36,186 bases of DNA from Bifidobacterium merycicum DSM 6492 (GCF_900129045.1 NZ_FQTX01000009.1:1-36186), one strand, 5' to 3'; positions 22,405-32,900 are shown, counted from the stretch's first letter. A program made the numbers and translations. The notes: generated by a model from the sequence alone, not told the origin.

Positions 22405-24507
22405 ATGAGCGAAACAACCGATACAACCCGCACCGCGAACCAGCCGGCGGCCAACGGTAAGACAGTTAACGGTAAGCCGGGCAACGGCAAGCAATCCAAC
22501 GTCGAAGCGCCGCACGGCAGTCCGAAAGGCATGGACAAAGCGGCACCCGGCACCACCAAACGCATCTTCGGATACATCTTCCAATACAAGTGGCATGTCG
22601 CCATCGTCGTACTGTGCATTCTCGTCGGCGCGGCGGCACAAGCCGGAGCCGCACTGTTCCTGCAAGCACTGATCGACGACTACATCCTGCCCATGGTCGG
22701 CGTGAAGAACCCCGACTGGGCGCCATTGCTACGCGCACTGACCCTCATGGGATGCCTTTACGCCGCCGGCACCTTCTGCAGCTGGCTATGGCAGTGGCTC
22801 ATCGTCACCGTCGAACAAGGCACCCTCAAGAAGATCCGCGACGACATGTTCGCCCACCAGCAGACCCTGCCGATCCGCTACTTCGACACCAACGAACACG
22901 GCGACATCATGAGCCGCTACACCAACGACACCGACACCCTGCGCCAGGCCATCAGCCAATCCTTCCCGCAGATGTTCTCCTCCGCGATCTCCGCGCTCGC
23001 GGCGCTCGTCTCCATGCTGTGGCTGTCCGTGCCGGTGACCATATTCGTGCTCGTCTTCGCCGCGATCCTCTTCGCCGTCGTACGCGCCATTGTCTCCCGC
23101 TCCGGCCGCTACTTCGTCAAGCAGCAGATGTGGATCGGCGACGTGAACGCCTTCGTCGAGGAATCCGTCAACGGCCAGAAGGTCATTAAGGTCTTCAACC
23201 ACGAGGACGCCACCCAGAACACCTTCGACGAGAAGAACGAGGAACTGTTCAAAGCATCCGCCGAAGCGAACACCTGGGGCAACGTCACCATGCCGGTCGT
23301 AGGCAACATGGGGTACATCCTGTACATCCTGCTCGCCATCGTCGGCGGATGCATGGCGCTCGCCGGCGTCGGCAACTTCGGCCTCTCCGGCGCGGGCACA
23401 CTCACGCTCGGCACCCTCATCTCACTGCTGACCCTGTCCCGCTCCTTCGTCAACCCGCTCGGCCAGGTCTCCATGCAGTTCAACATGGTGATGATGGCGC
23501 TCGCCGGTGCATCCCGCATCTTCCAGCTGATGGACGAGAAGCCCGAGGATGACGGCGGCACCGTCACGCTCGTCAACGTCGAACTCAGTGAGGACGGGCG
23601 CACCATGACCGAAGTCGATCACGAGACCGGCCATTGGGCGTGGAAGCGCGAGGAGAGCGACGACGGCAGCCGTTCGCTCAAGGCCGCGCAATCCCTGAGC
23701 CCGAAGGCCGCGGAAGTAGCGCGGAAGGCGAAGGAAGAAGCCATCACCTCGCCGGACGGTCGTCTGACCTTGCTGCGCGGCGACGTGCGCTTCACCGACG
23801 TGACCTTTGGCTACAACCCTGACAAGCCGGTGCTGCACGACATCACCTGGTTCGCCAAGCCCGGCCAGAAGATCGCGCTCGTCGGCGCGACCGGCGCGGG
23901 AAAGACCACGGTGACCAACCTCATCAACCGGTTCTACGACATTCAGGAAGGCATGATCCTGTACGACGGCATCTCCGTCAATGGCATCCGCAAGCCTGAC
24001 CTGCGCCATTCGCTCGGCATCGTGTTGCAGGACGTAAACCTGTTCACCGGAACCGTGATGGACAACATCCGCTACGGCAGGCTCGACGCCACCGACGAGG
24101 AGTGCATCGCCGCCGCGAAACTCACCAACGCGGACAGCTTCATCCGCATGCTGTCCAACGGCTACCAGACCGTGCTCGAAGGTGACGGTTCCGGACTTTC
24201 GCAAGGCCAACGCCAGCTGATCTCCATCGCGCGTGCCGCGGTGGCCGATCCGCCCGCGATGATCCTCGACGAGGCGACTTCGTCCATCGACACCCGCACC
24301 GAGGAAGTGGTGCAGGCCGGCATGGACAACCTCATGAAGGGACGCACCGTGTTCGTGATCGCGCACCGCCTGTCCACCGTGCGCAACTCCGACGTGATCA
24401 TGGTGCTCGACCACGGCCGCATCATCGAACGCGGCTCGCATGACGAGCTCATCGCGCAGAAGGGCGAATACTACCAGCTGTACACGGGAGCCGTGGAGCT
24501 GGAGTAA
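22405..24507 (+). CDS. ABC exporter half-transporter with a catalytic ATPase site
   Basis: A 700-residue partner of the preceding ABC protein. The first ~50 residues are hydrophilic and Asn/Gly-rich; six transmembrane helices follow (about 55-360). An unusual ~80-residue charged linker (about 390-465, including LSEDGRTMTEVDHETG) precedes the nucleotide-binding domain. Walker A is GATGAGKTT with Lys500, the signature is LSQGQ, and Walker B is MILDEATSS with the canonical Glu623. The LSQGQ signature faces the degenerate site of the partner, a coherent heterodimer pattern. The ATG at 22405 has AGGAGG seven bases upstream; an ATG at 22387 overlapping the previous stop is less likely. A two-way terminator follows. 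Confidence 0.9.
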   Translation: MSETTDTTRTANQPAANGKTVNGKPGNGKQSNVEAPHGSPKGMDKAAPGTTKRIFGYIFQYKWHVAIVVLCILVGAAAQAGAALFLQALIDDYILPMVGVKNPDWAPLLRALTLMGCLYAAGTFCSWLWQWLIVTVEQGTLKKIRDDMFAHQQTLPIRYFDTNEHGDIMSRYTNDTDTLRQAISQSFPQMFSSAISALAALVSMLWLSVPVTIFVLVFAAILFAVVRAIVSRSGRYFVKQQMWIGDVNAFVEESVNGQKVIKVFNHEDATQNTFDEKNEELFKASAEANTWGNVTMPVVGNMGYILYILLAIVGGCMALAGVGNFGLSGAGTLTLGTLISLLTLSRSFVNPLGQVSMQFNMVMMALAGASRIFQLMDEKPEDDGGTVTLVNVELSEDGRTMTEVDHETGHWAWKREESDDGSRSLKAAQSLSPKAAEVARKAKEEAITSPDGRLTLLRGDVRFTDVTFGYNPDKPVLHDITWFAKPGQKIALVGATGAGKTTVTNLINRFYDIQEGMILYDGISVNGIRKPDLRHSLGIVLQDVNLFTGTVMDNIRYGRLDATDEECIAAAKLTNADSFIRMLSNGYQTVLEGDGSGLSQGQRQLISIARAAVADPPAMILDEATSSIDTRTEEVVQAGMDNLMKGRTVFVIAHRLSTVRNSDVIMVLDHGRIIERGSHDELIAQKGEYYQLYTGAVELE

Positions 24508-24527
24508 GCCGGTTTCGGTATGTCTCC

Positions 24528-24583
24528 GGTTCGGATGAGCTGGTTCGGATGAGTTGGTTCGGATGAGTTGGTTCGGATGAGCC
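24528..24583. repeat. 14-bp tandem repeat, four copies
   Basis: GGTTCGGATGAGTT and close variants start at 24528, 24542, 24556 and 24570. It lies right after the ABC operon and before its terminator. Confidence 0.93.
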
Positions 24584-24593
24584 GAAACGAAAA

Positions 24594-24629
24594 CAGGGGG
24601 CTGCGATCCATATGGGTCGCAGCCCCCTG
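24594..24629. terminator. Bidirectional terminator
   Basis: CAGGGGGCTGCGA (24594-24606) pairs perfectly with 24617-24629. On the minus strand it is followed by TGTTTTCGTTT, and on the plus strand by a modest T-rich segment (GTCTCAGTTTATTT). It lies between the convergent ABC and esterase genes. Confidence 0.88.
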
Positions 24630-24714
24630 CCGCATATGTCTCAGTTTATTTGCTCCGGATTCGTAATGAAATCCATCGTGTTTCCGAGGGCTCAGGGAAT
24701 AGGCAGACCGCCGC

Positions 24715-25854
24715 TCAGCAACGGTCGTAGGAGAAGCTGCGGATGCGATCCAAGCATTCCACGCTCTCCGGCAGCCATGGCATGCCGATCACGAACACAT
24801 GACCCAACGACTCATGACGCTTCGGCTTCGGATCGAACAATTCGAAATCAGCGCCCTTACGAGACAAGGCGCATGCCAACGCAAGATTATCGGCCTCCAG
24901 GAAATCGTCAGCGCACGTCGTGATGAACAACGGCGGAAAATCAACATTGGCCACCAAACCTTCAACCGTCATGAACTTCGGATCGGCATCCTCAAGCCCC
25001 GCGAAGAACTCCACGCCAAGCATTTCCTCGAGGCGCTTACGGTCGGCCGGATCATACATGCCGCAAGCCTCACCGGCTCCGGCTACCCCGGCCCCGGCCA
25101 CCCGGTCCGCGGAAGCAAGACTATACGTGCCGCACACCGGAGCCGCACCCGCAAAACCGATACCCGACGGCTCATCAACGCCGAACGTCGCCGCAGCCTC
25201 CGCATTATTCTCAATCGCAAGCGTCAACATCGTCAACGCGCCACCCGCCGAATCACCCGTCAAAAACACCGCGCTCGGATCAACCGGATAATCCGCCAAA
25301 TGCGCCTTGATCCACCGCAACGCCGCCTGCACGTCAGCCAACTGTCCACGCAAATCAGTCTGCGGCGCCGGACGATAATTCAACGAAAACACCGCAAACC
25401 CACGATCGGCCAAATGCACGTTGAAATTACGGTTCAACTCCTTATATCCATACGTGAACCCGCCACCATGAATATCGACATACACCGGCAACGTCTTACC
25501 GCCACGCAACACCGCATCATGCGGCAGATACACATCCAGCAAATGACCACGGCACTGCCCCGCAGCCTTGTCATACCCGCCATCCGGCAGATACGCAATA
25601 TCCGCAAACGTATCAATGCCCTCAGGCGTATGCCACAACGCGGAACGCGGCGTATCACACAGGATCGAACCATAACGCATCGCCCTCATCCCAGCGGCAC
25701 GCTCCGGGGAAACACCGGCCAGATCGCCATCCGTCTCCGTCCACGCCTCCGCATTGCGCAACATCTCCTCCGAAACATACGGGACCGCGGCGCTCGCGTT
25801 CGTTTCGTTCGTTTCGTTGGATTCTGTGTTTTGGGTCTGATTCTGATCGTTCAT
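24715..25854 (-). CDS. Alpha/beta-hydrolase esterase (HSL/carboxylesterase type)
   Basis: A 379-residue hydrolase. The oxyanion-hole motif HGGGF, the nucleophile elbow GDSAGG (Ser202), a catalytic Asp in CADDFLEAD and a His in ESLGHVF give a complete triad of the hormone-sensitive-lipase-like group. It is likely a cytoplasmic esterase for acetylated or feruloylated sugars or small esters; the substrate is open. The ATG at 25854 follows AGAGGA at about six bases; the longer frame crosses a tandem repeat and is unlikely. The first ~25 residues are low-complexity (Asn, Glu, Thr). It shares a terminator with the convergent ABC genes. The divergent neighbour is ileS with its T-box. Confidence 0.88.
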   Translation of the reverse strand: MNDQNQTQNTESNETNETNASAAVPYVSEEMLRNAEAWTETDGDLAGVSPERAAGMRAMRYGSILCDTPRSALWHTPEGIDTFADIAYLPDGGYDKAAGQCRGHLLDVYLPHDAVLRGGKTLPVYVDIHGGGFTYGYKELNRNFNVHLADRGFAVFSLNYRPAPQTDLRGQLADVQAALRWIKAHLADYPVDPSAVFLTGDSAGGALTMLTLAIENNAEAAATFGVDEPSGIGFAGAAPVCGTYSLASADRVAGAGVAGAGEACGMYDPADRKRLEEMLGVEFFAGLEDADPKFMTVEGLVANVDFPPLFITTCADDFLEADNLALACALSRKGADFELFDPKPKRHESLGHVFVIGMPWLPESVECLDRIRSFSYDRC

Positions 25855-25913
25855 CGTCGTCCTCTCATCCTTACCGCGTTGTATGGGGCATTTGCAGTCT
25901 ACCGCCCATCCGT

Positions 25914-25963
25914 GGGAACATGCGGGAGCCTGCGGGAACATGCGGGAACCTGCGGGAACCTGC
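25914..25963. repeat. 10-bp tandem repeat, five copies
   Basis: GGGAACATGC/GGGAACCTGC variants repeat at 25914, 25924, 25934, 25944 and 25954. It lies between the esterase start and the T-box. Confidence 0.9.
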
Positions 25964-26032
25964 GGGGGAGGGGAGTGTCCGATACGTGCGAAACCTCCGT
26001 ATCTCGTTCGCCCGCCGTGGTACAGTTGGTCG

Positions 26033-26328
26033 CTGAAAACGCGAAAGCACAAAGGCGATGATCCGTCATCAGCGGGGAGCTTTCGGAAGAACAGCGTGAG
26101 CGCGAGCCGAACGGCGAACGTCCATACTCAGTAGAACCGACGGGATCGGCCCGACATAGCCGAGCATCAAGCGGTCGTGCCGCGATGTTGCATGCGAGCT
26201 GCAAGGCAAAAGGGCAGTGCGTGCAAGGTCGATGCGCGGCAAGCGAGGTGGTACCGCGGTTGGTCGGGAATCCGGCCGATCGTCCTCGTACGTATACCAA
26301 TGAAGTGATAAGTGACGAGGAGCATACG
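26033..26328 (+). promoter_or_regulatory. T-box riboswitch for ileS, translational, ultrashort stem I
   Basis: The T-box core AGGTGGTACCGCGG is at 26246-26259; its bulge UGGU can pair with the ACCA end of tRNA-Ile. A short stem I is formed by CGAAAGC (26042-26048) with GCTTTCG (26079-26085). Inside it, GATG/CATC (26057-26060, 26067-26070) closes the loop ATCCGT, placing an isoleucine codon ATC (26061-26063) in the loop. TCCTCGT (26283-26289) can pair with ACGAGGA (26315-26321), hiding the ribosome site of ileS. This matches the translational T-boxes known for actinobacterial ileS: uncharged tRNA-Ile should free the ribosome site. Confidence 0.88.
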
Positions 26329-29300
26329 GTGAGCGAAACCACCAATCATGTGTATCCGAAGGCGGCTGCCGGCGAGCAGAGCGCCAACGTCGCACCGAAC
26401 CCCAGCTTCCCCAAGCTGGAGGAATCGGTGCTCGACTACTGGGATAAGGACGACACCTTCCAGAAGTCCATCGATCGCAGGCCTTCCGGCGATCACAGCC
26501 AGAACGAGTTCGTCTTCTTCGACGGCCCGCCGTTCGCGAACGGTCTGCCGCACTACGGCCACCTGCTGACCGGCTACGCCAAGGATGTCATCCCGCGCTA
26601 CCAGACCATGAAGGGCCACAGAGTCAACCGCGTGTTCGGCTGGGATACCCACGGTCTGCCCGCCGAGCTGGAAGCCCAGAAGGAGCTTGGCATCGACTCC
26701 GTCGACCAGGTCAAGGAAATGGGCATCGACAAGTTTAACGATGCCTGCCGTGCCTCCGTGCTGAAGTACACCAACGAGTGGAAGGATTACGTCCACCGTC
26801 AGGCTCGCTGGGTTGACTTCGAGCATGGCTACAAGACTCTGAACATTCCGTACATGGAATCCGTGATGTGGGCGTTCAAGCAGCTGTACGACAAGGGCTT
26901 GGCGTACCAGGGATACCGTGTGCTGCCGTACTGTCCGAAGGATCAGACGCCGCTGAGTGCGCACGAGCTGCGCATGGATGCGGACGTGTACCAGGATCGT
27001 CAGGACACCACCGTGTCTGTGGCCGTCAAGCTGCGTGACGAGGAGGACGCCTACGCAGTGTTCTGGACCACCACCCCGTGGACTGTCCCGACCAACTTCG
27101 CCATCGTGGTCGGCGCGGACATCGACTATGTGGAGGTGCGCCCGACCGAAGGCAGGTTCGCGGGCAAGAAGTTCTACCTCGGCAAGCCGCTGCTCGGCTC
27201 CTACGAGAAGGAACTCGGCGAGAACTACGAGATCGTGCGCGAGCTCAAAGGTTCCGAAATGGAAGGCTGGCGCTACTACCCGGTGTTCCCGTACTTCGCC
27301 GGTGATGAGAACGCCGTGGAAGGCAAGGTGCCGGGCCCGGAAGGTTACCAGATCTTCACCGCCGATTACGTCGACACCGTTGAAGGTACCGGCCTCGTGC
27401 ATCAGGCTCCTTACGGTGAGGACGATATGAACACGCTCAACGCCAAGGGCATCAAGAGCGTGGACGTGCTTGACGCGGGCTGCAAGTTCACGTCGCTGTG
27501 CCCGGATTATGAGGGCATGTACGTGTTCGACGCGAACAAGCCGATCCTGCGCAACCTGCGTGCCGGCGACGGCCCGCTGGCCCGCGTGCCCGAAGAGCAG
27601 CGTGCCATCCTCTTCCAGGAGAAGAGCTACGTGCACTCCTACCCGCACTGCTGGCGTTGCGCCACGCCGCTCATCTACAAGCCGGTGAGCTCCTGGTTCG
27701 TTTCCGTGACCAAGATCAAGGATCGTCTGCTGGAACTCAACCAGCAGATCAACTGGATTCCGGACAACGTGAAGGATGGCCAGTTCGGCAAGTGGCTCGC
27801 CAACGCACGTGACTGGTCCATTTCCCGTAACCGTTTCTGGGGTTCCCCGATTCCGGTGTGGGTGTCCGACGATCCGAAGTACCCGCGCGTGGACGTGTAC
27901 GGTTCGCTGGAGGAGCTGAAGGCCGACTTCGGCGACTACCCGCGCGACCATGATGGCAATGTCAACATGCACCGCCCGTACATTGATGATCTGACGCGCG
28001 TCAACCCGGACGATCCGACCGGCAAGAGCCACATGCACCGCATCAGCGACGTGATGGACTGCTGGTTCGAATCCGGTTCCATGAGCTTCGCCCAGTACCA
28101 TTACCCGTTCGAGAACAAGGAAACCTTCGAACAGCACTTCCCGTGCGATTACATTGTGGAATACATCGGCCAGACCCGTGGCTGGTTCTACGTGCAGCAC
28201 GTCATGGCGACCGCCCTGTTCGACAAGCCGGCGTTCAAGAACGTGATCTGCCACGGCATCGTGCTCGGCTCCGATGGCCAGAAGATGTCGAAGCATCTGC
28301 GCAACTACCCGGATGTGAACGGTGTGTTCAACGATTTCGGTTCCGACGCCATGCGCTGGTTCCTCATGAGCTCGCCGATCCTGCGCGGCGGCAACCTGAT
28401 CGTGACCGCGGATGGTATTCGCGACACCGTGCGCCAGGTCATGCTGCCGGTGTGGAGCTCCTACTACTTCTTCACCCTGTACGCGAACGCCGCCGGGTAT
28501 GATGCCCGTATGCTGCGTGCCGACGAAGTGGCGAAGCTGCCGGAAATGGACCGCTACCTGCTGGCCCGTCTGCGTCGCCTGGTCGAACAGACCCAGCAGT
28601 CGTTGGACAATTTCTACATTTCCGACGCGTGCGATGCGGTGTCCGACTTCATCGACGTGCTGACCAACTGGTACATCCGCAACACCCGTGAACGTTTCGG
28701 TGCGGGTGACGAGAACGCGTTCAATACGCTGTACACCGTGCTTGAAACCTTCATGCGCGTACTGGCCCCGCTGGCTCCGATGGAAGCCGAAGCCGTGTGG
28801 CGTGGTCTGACCGGTGGCGAATCCGTGCATCTGGCCGACTGGCCGTTCCTGAAGGATGAGCAGACCGGCGAAACCACCGAACCGGGCGCCGTGCTGCAGG
28901 ATGACGCCGCGCTGGTGGCCGCGATGGAGAAGGTGCGTGAGGTTGTTTCCGGCACGCTTTCCATGCGTAAGGCCAAGCAGATTCGCGTGCGTCAGCCGCT
29001 CGCCAAGCTGACCGTGGTGGTTGAGGACCCGCAGGCCGTGGCCGCGTACACCGATATTCTGAAGTCCGAACTGAACGTGAAGGACGTTGAATTCTGCACG
29101 TTGGAGGATGCCGGTTCCCAGGGCCTGAAGATCGTGAACGAGCTGCGCGTGAACGCGCGTGTGGCCGGCAAGCGTCTGCGTAAGGACGTGCAGTTCGCGA
29201 TCAAGGCGTCCAAGAGCGGTGCGTGGCATGTTAATGCGGACGGTGCGCCGGTGTGCGAGACGCCGAACGGTGAGATCGCGCTTGAGAAAGGCGAATACGA

Positions 29301-29634
29301 GCTGATCAACCGTGTGGAGGAGGAGAACGCGCATGAGGCCGCGAACTCCGTTTCCGCCGCGCTGCCGACCGGTGGTTTCGTGATCCTCGACACCGAGCTC
29401 AACGACGATCTGCTGGCCGAAGGCTACGCCCGCGACGTGATCCGCGCCGTGCAGGAAGCCCGTAAGGCCGCCGGCCTGGAAATCTCCGACCGCATCACGC
29501 TGAAGGTGACCGTGCCTGCGGACGATGTGGCCAAGGTCGAACAGTTCAAGGACCTCGTGGCACACGACACCTCGTCCGACAGCGTAAGCGTCGAAGCCGG
29601 CGCCGAGCTGAGCGTGGAGGTCGCGAAGGCCTGA
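26329..29634 (+). CDS. ileS: Isoleucyl-tRNA synthetase
   Basis: A 1101-residue class-I aminoacyl-tRNA synthetase charging tRNA-Ile in the cytoplasm. The HIGH-type motif is HYGH (His75-His78) in FANGLPHYGHLL, and the KMSKS-type motif is KMSKH (652-656). A CP1 editing domain with TTTPWTVPTNFA lies at about 240-400, and the WYIRNTRERF region and anticodon-binding domain follow. HYGH and KMSKH are features of the eukaryote-like IleS2 group, which tolerates mupirocin; bifidobacteria are known to be mupirocin resistant. The start is GTG at 26329, with GAGGAG about six bases upstream, itself part of the T-box sequestering helix. A hairpin terminator follows. The CRISPR-Cas locus begins immediately downstream. 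Confidence 0.95.
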   Translation: MSETTNHVYPKAAAGEQSANVAPNPSFPKLEESVLDYWDKDDTFQKSIDRRPSGDHSQNEFVFFDGPPFANGLPHYGHLLTGYAKDVIPRYQTMKGHRVNRVFGWDTHGLPAELEAQKELGIDSVDQVKEMGIDKFNDACRASVLKYTNEWKDYVHRQARWVDFEHGYKTLNIPYMESVMWAFKQLYDKGLAYQGYRVLPYCPKDQTPLSAHELRMDADVYQDRQDTTVSVAVKLRDEEDAYAVFWTTTPWTVPTNFAIVVGADIDYVEVRPTEGRFAGKKFYLGKPLLGSYEKELGENYEIVRELKGSEMEGWRYYPVFPYFAGDENAVEGKVPGPEGYQIFTADYVDTVEGTGLVHQAPYGEDDMNTLNAKGIKSVDVLDAGCKFTSLCPDYEGMYVFDANKPILRNLRAGDGPLARVPEEQRAILFQEKSYVHSYPHCWRCATPLIYKPVSSWFVSVTKIKDRLLELNQQINWIPDNVKDGQFGKWLANARDWSISRNRFWGSPIPVWVSDDPKYPRVDVYGSLEELKADFGDYPRDHDGNVNMHRPYIDDLTRVNPDDPTGKSHMHRISDVMDCWFESGSMSFAQYHYPFENKETFEQHFPCDYIVEYIGQTRGWFYVQHVMATALFDKPAFKNVICHGIVLGSDGQKMSKHLRNYPDVNGVFNDFGSDAMRWFLMSSPILRGGNLIVTADGIRDTVRQVMLPVWSSYYFFTLYANAAGYDARMLRADEVAKLPEMDRYLLARLRRLVEQTQQSLDNFYISDACDAVSDFIDVLTNWYIRNTRERFGAGDENAFNTLYTVLETFMRVLAPLAPMEAEAVWRGLTGGESVHLADWPFLKDEQTGETTEPGAVLQDDAALVAAMEKVREVVSGTLSMRKAKQIRVRQPLAKLTVVVEDPQAVAAYTDILKSELNVKDVEFCTLEDAGSQGLKIVNELRVNARVAGKRLRKDVQFAIKASKSGAWHVNADGAPVCETPNGEIALEKGEYELINRVEEENAHEAANSVSAALPTGGFVILDTELNDDLLAEGYARDVIRAVQEARKAAGLEISDRITLKVTVPADDVAKVEQFKDLVAHDTSSDSVSVEAGAELSVEVAKA

Positions 29635-29985
29635 AGTGGTTGGCTGGGTGGCTAGCCGACTAGCCAGCTGATTTTGGGTGGTTTTGTGTGGTTTTGCGCT
29701 GCCCAAGTCAAGCCGGCCTGCCGGAACTCTGCCGAAGCATTGTGTTGATGCTTCGCTGATTCGCGTGAGGGGCTGTTCATTCTTTGCGAATGGGCAGCCC
29801 CTCGTTGCGTTTGAAAAAATGTCCGAAATTCTTTGTCAACAAATGTGTACAAAGAGATAGTGAAAAGGCTCCAATTGTTGCGATACGTTAAAACCCAGAA
29901 GAATCTTAAAAAGTCAATGAGAGAATACTGCTATTTCCTGTAATAGACTTGAGGGCAAATTAGAGTTCTACGTCAATGGAGTATT
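29635..29985. other. ileS-cas9 spacer
   Basis: The first 170 bases hold GGCTAGCCGACTAGCC (29651-29666), a hairpin CGAAGCAT/ATGCTTCG (29733-29755) and the ileS terminator. After about 29805 the base composition turns AT-rich. TTGTCA (about 29834) followed 17 bases later by GATAGT is a weak candidate promoter for cas9. No gene is seen. Confidence 0.6.
29767..29803 (+). terminator. ileS terminator
   Basis: GAGGGGCTG (29767-29775) pairs with CAGCCCCTC (29795-29803), and the stem extends inward through TTCATTC/GAATGGG. A short T-bearing tail (GTTGCGTTTG) follows. Confidence 0.75.
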
Positions 29986-32900
29986 ATGAGCCGGAAGAAT
30001 ATCGTTGAAGATTACGCCATCTCGCTGGATATAGGCAATGCTTCTGTTGGTTGGGTGGCGTTCACTCCTAATTATCGTCTTGTTCGCGCGAAGGGGCACG
30101 AACTTATTGGCGCAAGACTGTTCGAACCTGCTTCCACGGCGGAAGAGCGCAGAATGGCACGAACCACTCGTAGACGTTACTCCCGTCGTCGTTGGCGTCT
30201 ACGTATGCTCGATTCGATGTTTGACCAGGCGTTGTCCGAGGTGGATCCGTCTTTCCTGATGCGAAGGAAGTATTCTTGGGTTCACCCCGAAGATAAGAAT
30301 AATGAAGCTCATTGGTTCGGTGGCGTCCTGTTTGACTCGAATGAGCAGGATAAACGTTTTTACGAGAAATACCCGACTATCTACCATCTGCGTAAGAGTC
30401 TGATGGAAGATGATGAGCGTCATGATATCCGAGAGGTGTACCTCGCCATCCATCACATGATGAAATACCGTGGCAATTTCCTCACGGAAGGGGAATTGGC
30501 CCCTTCTTCGGTTTTCGATGTCGAGGATTTTCTCAAGTTGCTCACGGAAATTCTGCAATATGCTGATGAAGGCGAAACTGACGAGGATCTGGAGCTGCAA
30601 GCGGATGCGAATGGGCTGACGGAAGCGCTGTGCACGACCAAAGGCTCTCGCTCCATACGTGCTAAGAATGCAATCTCCATTCTCAAGGAAGGTGCCGCAT
30701 TATCGAAGCGCCAAGAGGCTATCATTAGCGCAGTGTTTGCCGGTCTTGAAGGCAACAAGCTTGATTTGACGAAGGTGTTTCCTAATAAGGAATACACTCC
30801 GGAAGACAAGAAAACGCTCGCGCTCTATTTCAACAAGGCCGATTATGACGAGAAGCGTGTCGCAATCGGTGATTCTGGTCTGCTGGAAGATAATGAATGC
30901 GATTTTCTGGACTGTATTCGGCGACAGTACAGTGCCATCGCTCTGAAACAGTTGCTGGGAGATTTCACAAGCATTTCTGAGTCGATGTGCGCGAGATATG
31001 AACAGCATCAACGGAATTGGGACTTGATCAAGCGCTATTGCCGCGAGGAATCCAATGCAGAAAATATCAACAAGAACTACGGCGCTCTCGTAGGCTGGGA
31101 AATCGTTGGAGGACAGCGAAGAAGCATTCGCGGTGCAAAGGATTATGAGAACAAGCGCAAAGCAGCCAACAAGTTCTTTGAGGAGCTGATTAAAGGTTCT
31201 GCTTTGCCTGATCAGGAGAAAGAAAGACTTCTCCACGACATCGAAAACGATGAGTTGTTCCCTGTCCAAAGGGACTCTGGCAATGGCGTGATTCCCTACC
31301 AGCTTCATCTGAACGAGTTGAAGAAAATCATCCAAAAACAGGGACGGTATTATCCCTTCCTTCTGGAGACCTATATCAAAGATGGTAAGGAAGTCAATAA
31401 GCTAGAAGGTTTGCTTGCTTTCCGCGTGCCTTATTATGTTGGTCCGCTGGTATCGCGTGATGACATGCAGTCGTCCGATAATAGGGAAAACCATTGGATG
31501 ATTCGCAGGAAGAAGGGCGTGATTACGCCTTGGAACTTTGACGAGATGGTCGACAAGGATAAGTCGGGACACGAATTCATTAAGAGCTTGGTAGGCACGG
31601 ACAGTTACCTGCTTGGCGAGACGACGTTGCCAAAGAATTCCCTGCTGTACCAGGAATTCGAAGTTCTTAACGAGTTGAACAATGTCCGTCTGTCTATTCG
31701 TACAGGCAACCATTGGGCTGATAAGCGGCGCGTGAGACTCGGCCACAATGAGAAGAAACTGTTGCTTGAAGAACTTTTTGCCAAACAAGCAACGGTCACC
31801 AAGAAGGCTGCTGAAAATCTGTTGCGCAGAACATATGGGAACACCTATGAGATTTCCGGCTTGGCTGACGAGAAGAAATTCGTCAGCTCCCTGTCTTCGT
31901 ATGGGAAGATGTGCCGCACGCTCAAAGCCTCCTATGTGAATAGTCATAAGGATGTCGTTGAGAAGATTATTGAGTTGCAGACGGTGTTTGAAGATAAAAA
32001 GACTTTGAAACATCAGCTGCAGCTGCTTGGCGAGCTGGCGGAAACCAATTGCGAGCTACTCTCCAATACGCATTACACAGGATGGGGCAAGCTGTCAAGA
32101 AAGCTTCTTACCTCGAAGGTAGTTGTTTGCAAGATCGGGAATGATTTCGCTCCTGCAAAACACAGCATTATCGAGATAATGCGGGAAACCGACCGTAATT
32201 TCATGGAGATCATCACCGACAAGGATCTTGGCGTCGGGGAGTGGATTAACCAGCAGAACGTTGGCGCCGAAGATGGGAACTCCTATCAGGATATAATCGA
32301 TGACCTGCGTGTTTCGCCTAAGGTCAAGAGAGGTATTAATCAGGCGATTCGAGTCATTGATGATATCTCGAAGGCAGTAGGCAAGGAACCGTCGCGGATT
32401 TTCCTGGAACTCGCGGGAGATGTCCAGCAAAGCGCCCGAACGGTATCTCGAAAGAGCCGTTTGCAGGGGTTGTACAAGAGTGCTGGATTGCAGAAGGAGT
32501 TCCGGGACCTCGCCGAATCATTGAACGAGTGCAGTGATAATGATTTGCGAGACGATAGGCTGTTCCTGTACTACACGCAGCTTGGTAAAGATATGTATAC
32601 CGGAGAACCCCTGAATCTTGACAGGCTCTCTTCGGATTACGATATCGATCACATCATCCCACAAGCCGTGACTCAGAATGATTCTCTGGATAATCGAGTT
32701 TTGGTAGCTCGCGTGGCAAACGCGAGAAAGACGGACTCTTTCCAGTATCTGCCCGAAATCGCGAACCGTATGAGGAATTTCTGGCAGGAGCTGTTGGACG
32801 CTGGTCTGATTAGTCGTGTTAAGTTCGACAGACTGAACCGTCAGAATGATTTCTCCTCCCACGAGAAGGAGCGTTTCGTCCAGCGCTCGCTGGTGGAGAC

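Noticed and set aside
26167..29706. 1179-residue open frame antisense to ileS
   Set aside because: Shadow frame; ileS and its T-box explain the region.
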